Positions 39,387 to 47,269 of a stretch of DNA of 61,753 nucleotides are shown here, one piece after another. Below the pieces are notes generated by a model, which had not been told where the DNA came from, did no database searches, and was given only the letters and a program-made list of their open reading frames with translations. Within the stretch, counting starts at the first letter, position 1, and each line of letters begins with the position of its first letter. The stretch comes from a virus: the IMG/VR virus record IMGVR_UViG_3300033233_000040, positions 1 through 61,753 of that record. One strand, 5' to 3'. The translations under genes and the position numbers were made by a program.

Positions 39387-40733
39387 ATGGCAATCGTCGG
39401 AACCCCCACCGCGCTCGAAGCAACCGAGCTTCGAAAAATAGCGGTTGACACCAAACTGCAGTCGGACAGTGTACGTCCGAGTATTTTCACCGCTGTCAAG
39501 ACGGACTTCAAGTCCGTGGGCAACGAGATCATCATCACGAAACCCGGCCTGGTGCTGGACGTGACCAACGTGGGCAAAGGCCAGATGGGCCAGTCCGTCC
39601 GCATCGGTATGCGGCTCCCTCTCGACAAACGCGCGCGGTACGGAGACGAGACCGTTCTCTCCCACGAGGACGAATCCGTTCTGCTTTTCACCGAGGCGTT
39701 TTACAACGAGATCAAAAAGGGTGTGAAGATGACCACCTACGGGTACAACGCCAACGACGTGGCTCCGTACTCGTTCAACGAGGGCTACAGCGACCAACTC
39801 TCCAACTTCCACGCCGAGAACAACGACACGCGGTATCAGCAGGCGATTGTCCAGTCCTATTCCGAGGAACTCACCTACGCGCCCGTGTCCAAGAAACACC
39901 AGTTCAACAGCAACGTGGCGCTCCCGAACCAGGCGTACGCGAGTTATCCCGCGTGGGACAAGGATGACCTGACGCTCTCCGAGAGCGCGGCAGATTCCCT
40001 CGGGTACACGACCCGGACGTACAGCGGCGCGACCGCGTTTGCCGAGAACCTGGCCGCGGCCATGCTTGCCGCATCAGGGACCGGTGCCACGCCGAAGGCC
40101 ACGCTCACCGTGGACTTCCTCGCGGAAATCACCACGAACGTGGTGGACTACCACATGGTGGAGCCCATCATGCTCGACGGCGTGCCGAGCTACATCTTCA
40201 AGATTTCGCCGAAGGTGGCGGGATGGATGAAGAACCCGAACAACACGGGCTCGCTCGCGAAGTATTTCATGGACATCGCCGCGTACAAAAAGGGCGAGGA
40301 ACGGGATCTTCTGCCCGGCGAATGGGGCCGCATCTTCGAGCAGTTCGTGCTCATCGTGGACGCCAGGACCCCGACCCTGACCGTGGGCGGAACCGCGGGT
40401 TCGTACACGATCGTTCCCGGGTACATCTGGCCCGGAAACAACGACGACCGGAACAACGCGGCATGGAGCGCCGCTTCCGGTGCCACGAACTACGTGTTCA
40501 GCGCGTGCTCGATCCTGGGCGCGAACGCTGTCATGAAGTACACCCGCGACAACATGCGCGGCGGCCTCGTCGAAACGACCGAATACGACCAGATCAAGGG
40601 TATCTCCACCTACATGGGTGAAGGCATCATGATCCCGGCGTTCGACAAGCACACCCAGACCGACACAAGCCGCGTGTACCGCGGTTCGTGCCTGGTGCCG
40701 GTGAGCCACGCGACCATCGCGGCGCACAGCTGA
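39387..40733 (+). CDS. Major capsid protein, N4-gp56/DUF4043-like
   Basis: 448 aa. KLQSDSVRPSIFTAVKTDFK, GQSVRIGMRLPL, GYNANDVAPYSFNEGY, and late KGISTYMGEGIMIPAFDKHT and VPVSHATIAAHS match N4 gp56-type capsid proteins as I recall them. Starts 3 bases after the scaffold stop with a GGAGG site. Followed by a strong terminator. High GC and codon bias fit strong expression. Confidence 0.87.
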   Translation: MAIVGTPTALEATELRKIAVDTKLQSDSVRPSIFTAVKTDFKSVGNEIIITKPGLVLDVTNVGKGQMGQSVRIGMRLPLDKRARYGDETVLSHEDESVLLFTEAFYNEIKKGVKMTTYGYNANDVAPYSFNEGYSDQLSNFHAENNDTRYQQAIVQSYSEELTYAPVSKKHQFNSNVALPNQAYASYPAWDKDDLTLSESAADSLGYTTRTYSGATAFAENLAAAMLAASGTGATPKATLTVDFLAEITTNVVDYHMVEPIMLDGVPSYIFKISPKVAGWMKNPNNTGSLAKYFMDIAAYKKGEERDLLPGEWGRIFEQFVLIVDARTPTLTVGGTAGSYTIVPGYIWPGNNDDRNNAAWSAASGATNYVFSACSILGANAVMKYTRDNMRGGLVETTEYDQIKGISTYMGEGIMIPAFDKHTQTDTSRVYRGSCLVPVSHATIAAHS

Positions 40734-40752
40734 AGTTCGAGCGATTAAGGAC

Positions 40753-40789
40753 AAAGGGGGGCCGCCGGGTAATCCGGCCCCCTTTCTTT
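40753..40789 (+). terminator. Intrinsic terminator after the capsid gene
   Basis: AAAGGGGGGCCG and CGGCCCCCTTT form the stem; a T-rich tail follows. Confidence 0.88.
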
Positions 40790-40833
40790 AAAAACCAATA
40801 ACGCCAATACAGGCGAGAAAGAGAGAAACAAAA

Positions 40834-41910
40834 ATGGAACCACTCAACACGCTTACCAACACCGTGCCCTGGATGGACAAGGCCCACCAGGCGGTAATCC
40901 GGGCGGGACTCGGGCTTTTTGAACTACGCCTGCCGTTTAAGTCCATCCGCGACAGGCAGGTTTACGGACCCTTTGACGTGGAAGTGAACGAAGAAACCGA
41001 CAGGTCGCTCCGTTCGCGGTTCCGCGCGAAATGGTTCACGGGCGTGGATGCCTACGTGTCTTTCAGGGTGGACGACGACGGCAACGGGCTCGCGTGGCTC
41101 GTGGACGACATGTGGTGGCACAACCGCATCTACCTGATGGATTCGCCGCACCTTTTGAACGTGGTGAACCTGCACACGAAAAACGGCTTTATCCCCTCTT
41201 CCGTGGTGCTCGCCGAGATCGCGGCGCTCCGCCGTGCGCTCAAGGAAGAGCGCCCCATGTTCGAGATTTTCAAGGAGGGCAAACGGGAAGGATGGGACTG
41301 GGCGTGGACAAGGGAAGAGGCCGAAGCCAAGATCAAGAAAGAACAGTATGTAACCCCCCAGTTTGACCAGGCCACGGGCAAACTCGTTGCCATTCCCGGC
41401 AACGTCACGGCCTTTGAGATCAGGTCCGGCTCGCGTCTGGAGTACAAACCGAAGATCGCGGAACTCATCATGCGATACCGGCAGATGGAATTCGGCTGGA
41501 CCTCCTGCCAGGAGTTTCAGGAGATGGTAAAGGCCCCCGTGATCGAGGAAATGAAGAAGATCCGCACGGCCCTGAACGGCCAGCAGCAGGGGGGTATCAG
41601 CCCCGAGATGCTCGCTTCCTTACGCGAGTCCATCAAAGCGGACATCATGAACGAGATCGCCAAGGCGGGCGATGCCCGCGTTTCCGGGGAAGCCCAGACA
41701 GCGGCGGCTGCCGGCAGCGTACCCGAAACTACGAAAACCAACGCGCCCGCGGCGAATATCTACAAGCGCTGGGAACTGCAGAAGATGACCGCCCCCGCGC
41801 TTGTGAACCTGCTTGCCAGTAAGCAGATCGTGGCCACGGACATGAACAAGGCGGACATGATCGAGGCGGTCATGGGGTGCAACCCCAAGAACGAGGAGGA
41901 GGTTTCCTAA
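40834..41910 (+). CDS. Structural protein with C-terminal HeH/SAP-like motif
   Basis: 358 aa. The N-terminal ~200 residues are beta-rich (GPFDVEVNEETDRSLRSRFR, DAYVSFRVDDDGNGLAWLVDD); the C-terminal LQKMTAPALVNLLASKQIVAT then NKADMIEAVMG is a short helix-extended-helix of SAP/HeH type that often binds DNA. Between capsid and connector genes, so probably a head or head-completion protein. Confidence 0.7.
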   Translation: MEPLNTLTNTVPWMDKAHQAVIRAGLGLFELRLPFKSIRDRQVYGPFDVEVNEETDRSLRSRFRAKWFTGVDAYVSFRVDDDGNGLAWLVDDMWWHNRIYLMDSPHLLNVVNLHTKNGFIPSSVVLAEIAALRRALKEERPMFEIFKEGKREGWDWAWTREEAEAKIKKEQYVTPQFDQATGKLVAIPGNVTAFEIRSGSRLEYKPKIAELIMRYRQMEFGWTSCQEFQEMVKAPVIEEMKKIRTALNGQQQGGISPEMLASLRESIKADIMNEIAKAGDARVSGEAQTAAAAGSVPETTKTNAPAANIYKRWELQKMTAPALVNLLASKQIVATDMNKADMIEAVMGCNPKNEEEVS

Positions 41911-41911
41911 G

Positions 41912-42640
41912 ATGAGCATACCAGCCCTCATTGATAAGATCGCCCCCTATGCCAAGGGGTGGAACCGGACCGGAAACAAAAGCATCCTCGACCTGATCCA
42001 GCAGGGTCAGGATGAGCTTTTTGATTACGATTCTCCCTCCATGCTTTTTTACCCGACCGACAATGAGGGCTACCCTCCCTATCTCAAGACCGTGGACGGC
42101 ACGTTCCGGTATGACATCAAGGACGCGAATTTGTCCTCCCCTATTGCCGTCACGATCGGCGGGGCCAGCCGGTCGGTGCGCTGCCGGCGGGTGGAACGGG
42201 TTTTTATCGATTCCACCATGGCGGACTACACGGTCCAGGTGCAGGGCGAACCGTATGCCTACAACTTCCCGAACCAGTGCGGAAACAGTATCGCGCGCCT
42301 GCAGGTGGCGAACATTCCCATGCGCTCCTTTCCGGCCCTGGAAAGCACGGACGCCTATGTGCAGCTCCTTCACAATCCCGGCACCACCGCGGACAAGTAT
42401 TTCGTGGAATTTGTCTGGGAGCCCCCGCGCTTAACCGGCGAAGGGATGCCGCTCGTGATACCCCAGACCTACGAGAAGGCCCTGATGCGGTATGTTCTGG
42501 GCGAGATCCAGTTTTTGTCGAACGCCAAACCGAACGAACTCCAGCAGGAGTTTGAACTCATTTGGAAACCCCGCTTCCGCGCTGAGATGGGATACGGGGT
42601 GCAGCTTTCGAGCAATGAGACCACTCCCCGCTTAATGTGA
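41912..42640 (+). CDS. Head-tail connector / tail tubular protein A-like
   Basis: 242 aa. Starts one base after the previous stop. SILDLIQQGQDELFDYDSPS, and a C-terminal PQTYEKALMRYVLGEIQFLS plus EFELIWKPRFRAEMGYG resemble T7 gp11/P22 gp4-type adaptor proteins that ring the portal. Confidence 0.75.
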   Translation: MSIPALIDKIAPYAKGWNRTGNKSILDLIQQGQDELFDYDSPSMLFYPTDNEGYPPYLKTVDGTFRYDIKDANLSSPIAVTIGGASRSVRCRRVERVFIDSTMADYTVQVQGEPYAYNFPNQCGNSIARLQVANIPMRSFPALESTDAYVQLLHNPGTTADKYFVEFVWEPPRLTGEGMPLVIPQTYEKALMRYVLGEIQFLSNAKPNELQQEFELIWKPRFRAEMGYGVQLSSNETTPRLM

Positions 42641-42647
42641 GGAACGG

Positions 42648-45134
42648 ATGAGCGCACGGCGGAACTTTAACCCGGTTTCCGAACAGTTCAACAATCGCCA
42701 GATTGTGCGGGGAAGCAAGGGCTTTCCCAAAGGCGCGTTCGACGATATCCCCGGGCCGTCCATTCCTGAAGGCGGGATCAAGTACAGCGAGAACTACCTC
42801 CTCTTTCCCGATCGTGGGGAACCGCGGGGAGGCACCAAGCGGTGGTCAGATACTCCTTTACCATCCCTGCCCGGCCGCACCGGTTACACCCTGTCGAAAT
42901 ACCGCACGACCGTACATAAGACCGCGGGCGCGGCGTTTGTGGCCGGGGACGTGGGTAATTACATCGTGTATGACAACGGGAAGGTTGACCTGATAACGGC
43001 GTACCTCTCGGCGGACGAGGTGAGAGTCGCCGGAAGTGACCTGCGCCCGGACTCGACCGCGGCTTACGTGCGCGGCGCGAAGTACGGGTTCTTCCATCAC
43101 CCGGTGAAGAACAAGCTCGTTCTGCACATTGACACGCGCTTCTTCTGGGCGGACATCAACATCACCGCGTGGACCGAATGCACGCCGGGAAGTTCGGCGG
43201 TCCCCGCGAAATCCGCGAGTTCCGCCGCCATCCTGGGCGACAAGATGGTGGTGTTCAATGAGAACGGGATTTTCTCCATTGATCTTTCAACGAGCCCGTA
43301 CTGGTTTTACAAACTCAATACCCCGATCGCGAGGTCGATTACCCTCCCCTTTGACGAGTCCTTCAGGTCTTCCGCGAACGTGTACGGCTACCGGTATGTT
43401 TACACGCTTGTGCGCCTGGGCGGAACAGGACAAAACCGGCAGAGAACCGACAGCGGGGTGACGCTTGACGCTGAAAGCGCGCCGATCGCGCCGGACAGCA
43501 GCACCTTCCGGGACTACTGCGAGAAGTGGGAAGACATGCCCGTGGGCGCGGGCGAGGATAAGTGCGCGCTTCGCAGGGGACCTACGGCCCTTCCCGGGGC
43601 GTTTGATACGCTGACGGAACTTGCCGCCGTTGCCAACGGCCAGTTCGGCATCTCCATTACAGGCGGGGCGAGTACGAACATCCAGTGCATTTTTACGGGC
43701 ATCACCTCCTGGGACGAGGCCGCGGAGCGGATCCAGGCGGGCCTTCAGGACCAGTTCAGCTCGCTTCTTTGCGCCTGGCGGGGCAGTTATTTCGAGATCA
43801 AGGATACTGACATCGACAGCCAGATAACATCAATTGCGGCGGGCGCGAGCGGCACGGACATCAGCGGCCTGTTTACCGGCAGCGGGGCCTTGTCAACCCA
43901 ACCCTTCGTTGATGCGCCGCTGAACATGACGCAGAACGACGTTTACTGCCCGGGTGGCGCGGACCAGTTCACCCACTTTGGATTGTACCGCACCATGGAT
44001 CTGGGGGATAACGGGATTGATCCCATCAGCGGCGCGGCCAATAACACAGAGCTTTACGTCTGGGTGGCGGACGTGCCGATATGCAAGGCCGTGAAGGTAA
44101 CCGTCTCGGGAGGGGTTTGCAACGCTTCTGAAGGGGAGTTCCGCGCCGCTGATGTTGGAAGCGCCATTTATTTCAATACAGGAACAACGCCGAAAAGCCT
44201 ACTCATTACCGCGTACACGAGTCCGGCCAGCGTTATAGTACAAGGGGAGGACGTTATAACCGAAACCGTGGGAAGCATTGGGACCGGGTTTCCCGCGGCT
44301 GACCGCGAGTACGGCCACAATCTTGTGGGCTCGCAATCGGGCACGACCCTGACGCTTTCGGTAATGAGCGGATACGTCGGGGGGACAATCTTCTGGGCTG
44401 ATGGTACAAAGTCCGTTATCATCGCCCTGGCAAGCGACACGAGCCTGACGGTTTACCCGGCCGCTACGTTTACGGACAAGGCTGGGTGCTACTCTCCCAC
44501 CGTGCGCGCCTTCTCCGATACCATTTCAGACGCGATTTTAAGGGACCGGGCAAACGGCTTTTCCCTTTCAAACAGGCTTTGGACAAGCCTACCCACGGAC
44601 TCGCGCTGCGGGGTAATCGGCAGCGGATTTATGATCACCGCGCAGAGAGACAGCGGCACGGTCAATTACTGCCAGCTCCCTGACGGCGAGGAATATCTCG
44701 CGGGTTACAATTACGACGAAAAGCAGTTCCTCCGGGTGAACGACAATATCCGGGCGCTTCATATTCTCGGGGACATGCTCATTATTTTCTGCTCCCATTC
44801 GATCGTTGGCGTGGCGCTGAACACCTTCGGCGAGTACACCATTCCGAAGATCAATTTCGCGGTGATCACCCTTTCCTCGCAGAGCGTCATTTCCGATGAG
44901 CTGGGGTGCCATGATTACGGCAGCATCACGAAAATTACGAAGACGCGGGCGATTTTCCGGGCGAACGACCAGACCTGGCGGATGATCTCCTATGACGGCG
45001 CGGGGGTGACGATTTCGGATAATCTGGCAAAGGACAGGATTCAGAAAAGGCTGGATAAACTGGTTGGAATTACGGCGACCTGTTACGACAAGATCAACGG
45101 CCTCATGGTTTGGGGCTCAAACGTCAAAATATAA
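42648..45134 (+). CDS. Tail hub / tubular protein B-like (P22 gp10, T7 gp12 class)
   Basis: 828 aa. Repeating beta segments with DNIRALHILGDMLIIFCSHS, IARSITLPFDESFRSS and a C-terminal GVTISDNLAKDRIQKRLDK suggest the propeller of short-tail hub proteins. It follows the connector, the standard order. It would form the tail nozzle. Confidence 0.8.
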   Translation: MSARRNFNPVSEQFNNRQIVRGSKGFPKGAFDDIPGPSIPEGGIKYSENYLLFPDRGEPRGGTKRWSDTPLPSLPGRTGYTLSKYRTTVHKTAGAAFVAGDVGNYIVYDNGKVDLITAYLSADEVRVAGSDLRPDSTAAYVRGAKYGFFHHPVKNKLVLHIDTRFFWADINITAWTECTPGSSAVPAKSASSAAILGDKMVVFNENGIFSIDLSTSPYWFYKLNTPIARSITLPFDESFRSSANVYGYRYVYTLVRLGGTGQNRQRTDSGVTLDAESAPIAPDSSTFRDYCEKWEDMPVGAGEDKCALRRGPTALPGAFDTLTELAAVANGQFGISITGGASTNIQCIFTGITSWDEAAERIQAGLQDQFSSLLCAWRGSYFEIKDTDIDSQITSIAAGASGTDISGLFTGSGALSTQPFVDAPLNMTQNDVYCPGGADQFTHFGLYRTMDLGDNGIDPISGAANNTELYVWVADVPICKAVKVTVSGGVCNASEGEFRAADVGSAIYFNTGTTPKSLLITAYTSPASVIVQGEDVITETVGSIGTGFPAADREYGHNLVGSQSGTTLTLSVMSGYVGGTIFWADGTKSVIIALASDTSLTVYPAATFTDKAGCYSPTVRAFSDTISDAILRDRANGFSLSNRLWTSLPTDSRCGVIGSGFMITAQRDSGTVNYCQLPDGEEYLAGYNYDEKQFLRVNDNIRALHILGDMLIIFCSHSIVGVALNTFGEYTIPKINFAVITLSSQSVISDELGCHDYGSITKITKTRAIFRANDQTWRMISYDGAGVTISDNLAKDRIQKRLDKLVGITATCYDKINGLMVWGSNVKI

Positions 45135-45165
45135 AGGCCATCAAAGGCCGGAAAGGCAGAAGAAA

Positions 45166-45642
45166 ATGAAAGCTACAATGACGCATGTGGCGGTGGACAA
45201 GCTGGTCTCGGGAATCAATGAGATCAACCAGGCGCGGGACGTGACCGCGGGCAAGGGGCAGATTCTATCCAACCCGGTAAAACTTCCGGCGAGATTCAAT
45301 TACGCTCTGAACCACACGCTGGCCCTTCTGAAACCCGCGCTCGATGCCATGCGCGAGACGAACAAGAAGACCTTCGCGGATTTCAACAAAGCCAAGGATG
45401 CGATCCAGAAGGAGTTTGAAGCGCTTCCGCCCGCGAACAGGGAAGACAAGAATGTCCAGGTTTCCTACAACGAACGCATTCTTAAACTCCAGAGCGAAAC
45501 GCACAAGGATAAGTTCGAGGAATGGAAGACCTTCATGGAGAGTGAGACCGAGGTTGATATTCACAAAATCAAACTTGCGGAAGTTCCGGACGCGCTCTCC
45601 GGGGACCAGATGGCCGCGATCTTCTCGCTTATCGAGGAGTAA
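45166..45642 (+). CDS. Helical tail-associated protein
   Basis: 158 aa. Coiled helices (NYALNHTLALLKPALDAMRE, DFNKAKDAIQKEFEAL, NERILKLQSETHKDKFEEW). Somewhat like DUF1617-type proteins. Perhaps an assembly chaperone for the tail. Low certainty. Confidence 0.65.
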   Translation: MKATMTHVAVDKLVSGINEINQARDVTAGKGQILSNPVKLPARFNYALNHTLALLKPALDAMRETNKKTFADFNKAKDAIQKEFEALPPANREDKNVQVSYNERILKLQSETHKDKFEEWKTFMESETEVDIHKIKLAEVPDALSGDQMAAIFSLIEE

Positions 45643-46725
45643 ATGGGTCAGCCAACCAACGTATCGTACCGCCTTGCCGTGGAGCCCGATCAGGGGACCG
45701 GATGGATTGAAAATACCGGCATGGACTGGCTATACCCAGAGGATGGGCCGTGCGCCGTTACCGTGTTCGACAGCGACGGCCAGGCGCATACGTTGGTGCT
45801 CGACCAGGACGGATACGCTTATGACGTGTCCGGGCGCGAAGGCGCGGCAGGCGGCATGGTGGCGAAGATCTGGAAGGATAAGATGTCCACCATCGGCGCG
45901 GGCGGCACCGCGGTTGTGCCCTCTCTCCTCTTTGCCGAGGACATGGGGACCTTTGAACATTACTTTGAGCGCCTGCTTGAGGGGCACCTGTTCTTTGATC
46001 CCTATGACCGCGGGAAAGCCGGCGCGGGCGGCTACGACGGCGTGGGATACCCTGACGGGCTGGAATTCGACGTTGACCTCTTTGTTGACGGTGACACGGA
46101 AGATGTGTCCGTGGAGGCGAAACATATCCCGCGAAACGGGGACCTCTGCTTTGACAAGGACCGGGAAGCCAACCGCATGCAGATCAAGCTTACCGCGAAC
46201 ATGGGCGAGCACTTGGTCCGCGGCAGGCTCTTCTATTACGAGTCGAGCGACCGCCCGGCCAACCCCGACGACCTCGTTGATACCGAGATGGACCACCAGA
46301 CCGCCCTTGCGGGGAACAACTTCAACCTGGTGAGCATAAACGGCGTGCGGTTGGACCGGTACGCCGGAAGCGTGGCCCTGGAAACGGGTGTCCCCGTGAT
46401 CGAGGTTGTGGCCGGCCCGGACGGGGCGGAAAGCGCCCTTTCGTTTACAGGCGCACAAGGCTTGTCCATAAACACACCAACCTACGCCGGGGATGTGACC
46501 ATCAATATCTTCCTGGGACAGGGGATTGCCTGCCCCTGCACGGTGCTGCAGTGGGCGGGACTGACCATCTCCGTGACGAAGTCCGGGGCGGTCTATTCGG
46601 TGGTCTGGGCGGATGGGGCGAACACGAAGACCCAGGCGCTTACGTGGAACGGAACAGGGTGGTGCCTGGTGGCGATCACGAGAAGCGGGATAAATTTGAT
46701 GTTCAGGGAAGGGAGCGGAGAATAA
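45643..46725 (+). CDS. Tail protein with lectin-like C-terminus
   Basis: 360 aa, starts directly at the previous stop. A C-terminal segment (LSFTGAQGLSINTPTYAGDV through TWNGTGWCLVAITRSG) is reminiscent of a LamG/concanavalin-like fold that binds glycans. It ends abruptly (MFREGSGE) with TAATG coupling to a 49-aa frame, so the lectin domain may be truncated. Confidence 0.68.
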   Translation: MGQPTNVSYRLAVEPDQGTGWIENTGMDWLYPEDGPCAVTVFDSDGQAHTLVLDQDGYAYDVSGREGAAGGMVAKIWKDKMSTIGAGGTAVVPSLLFAEDMGTFEHYFERLLEGHLFFDPYDRGKAGAGGYDGVGYPDGLEFDVDLFVDGDTEDVSVEAKHIPRNGDLCFDKDREANRMQIKLTANMGEHLVRGRLFYYESSDRPANPDDLVDTEMDHQTALAGNNFNLVSINGVRLDRYAGSVALETGVPVIEVVAGPDGAESALSFTGAQGLSINTPTYAGDVTINIFLGQGIACPCTVLQWAGLTISVTKSGAVYSVVWADGANTKTQALTWNGTGWCLVAITRSGINLMFREGSGE

Positions 46726-46874
46726 TGCTGTGTTTGCGTGACCCCAAGCTCGCCGAGCGTCTCGGTGCCCGTTTTGACAGCGGGATACAGAAGATCATCA
46801 AATTCACCGAGGACGGGTCGACATATTCGCCACCCCGCCCATGCCCCGCCCGCGATGACCAGGAGGCGCGATAA
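46725..46874 (+). CDS. Short coupled gene, 49 aa
   Basis: TAATG overlaps at both ends. LCLRDPKLAERLGARFDSGI then KFTEDGSTYSPPRPC. It could be the remnant of a longer tail gene or a real small protein. Confidence 0.55.
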   Translation: MLCLRDPKLAERLGARFDSGIQKIIKFTEDGSTYSPPRPCPARDDQEAR

Positions 46875-47269
46875 TGCTTTACTTTACCGCTGATTTATCC
46901 CTTATCCCTGCCGGTACTCTTTGCCGCGTGTTCGGCCAAATCCATGACGGGCGCACTGTGGTTGAAGCTCGCGACCCTATCGCCGTTGACGGTCTTGAGC
47001 CGTGGGACGGTATGCAGGGCAACGGCATACCCATTGGCATTGACGACAAGACCCCTGGCAAGTGGGAGCCGTGGGAGAACAAAGAGGCGAAGGACGTTGA
47101 CGCTCGCATAGACAAGGCCGTTGAAGAAATAGCGGCACTGTCTTTTGTGTACCCTGCGAAAGTGTCTGCAAAGCTGAAAGGCGTGGTTGACAAAAATACC
47201 ACAGAGGGATTACTGAAAGCGGATGGCGCTGACATTACTATTAATGCGCCGAATGGGTGGAAGAAATGA
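46874..47269 (+). CDS. Small tail-region protein
   Basis: 131 aa. Begins at a TAATG. Strands (LIPAGTLCRVFGQIHDGRTV) followed by a helix DARIDKAVEEIAALSF. Likely a fibre-associated protein; overlaps the fibre gene by 4 bp. Confidence 0.62.
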   Translation: MLYFTADLSLIPAGTLCRVFGQIHDGRTVVEARDPIAVDGLEPWDGMQGNGIPIGIDDKTPGKWEPWENKEAKDVDARIDKAVEEIAALSFVYPAKVSAKLKGVVDKNTTEGLLKADGADITINAPNGWKK

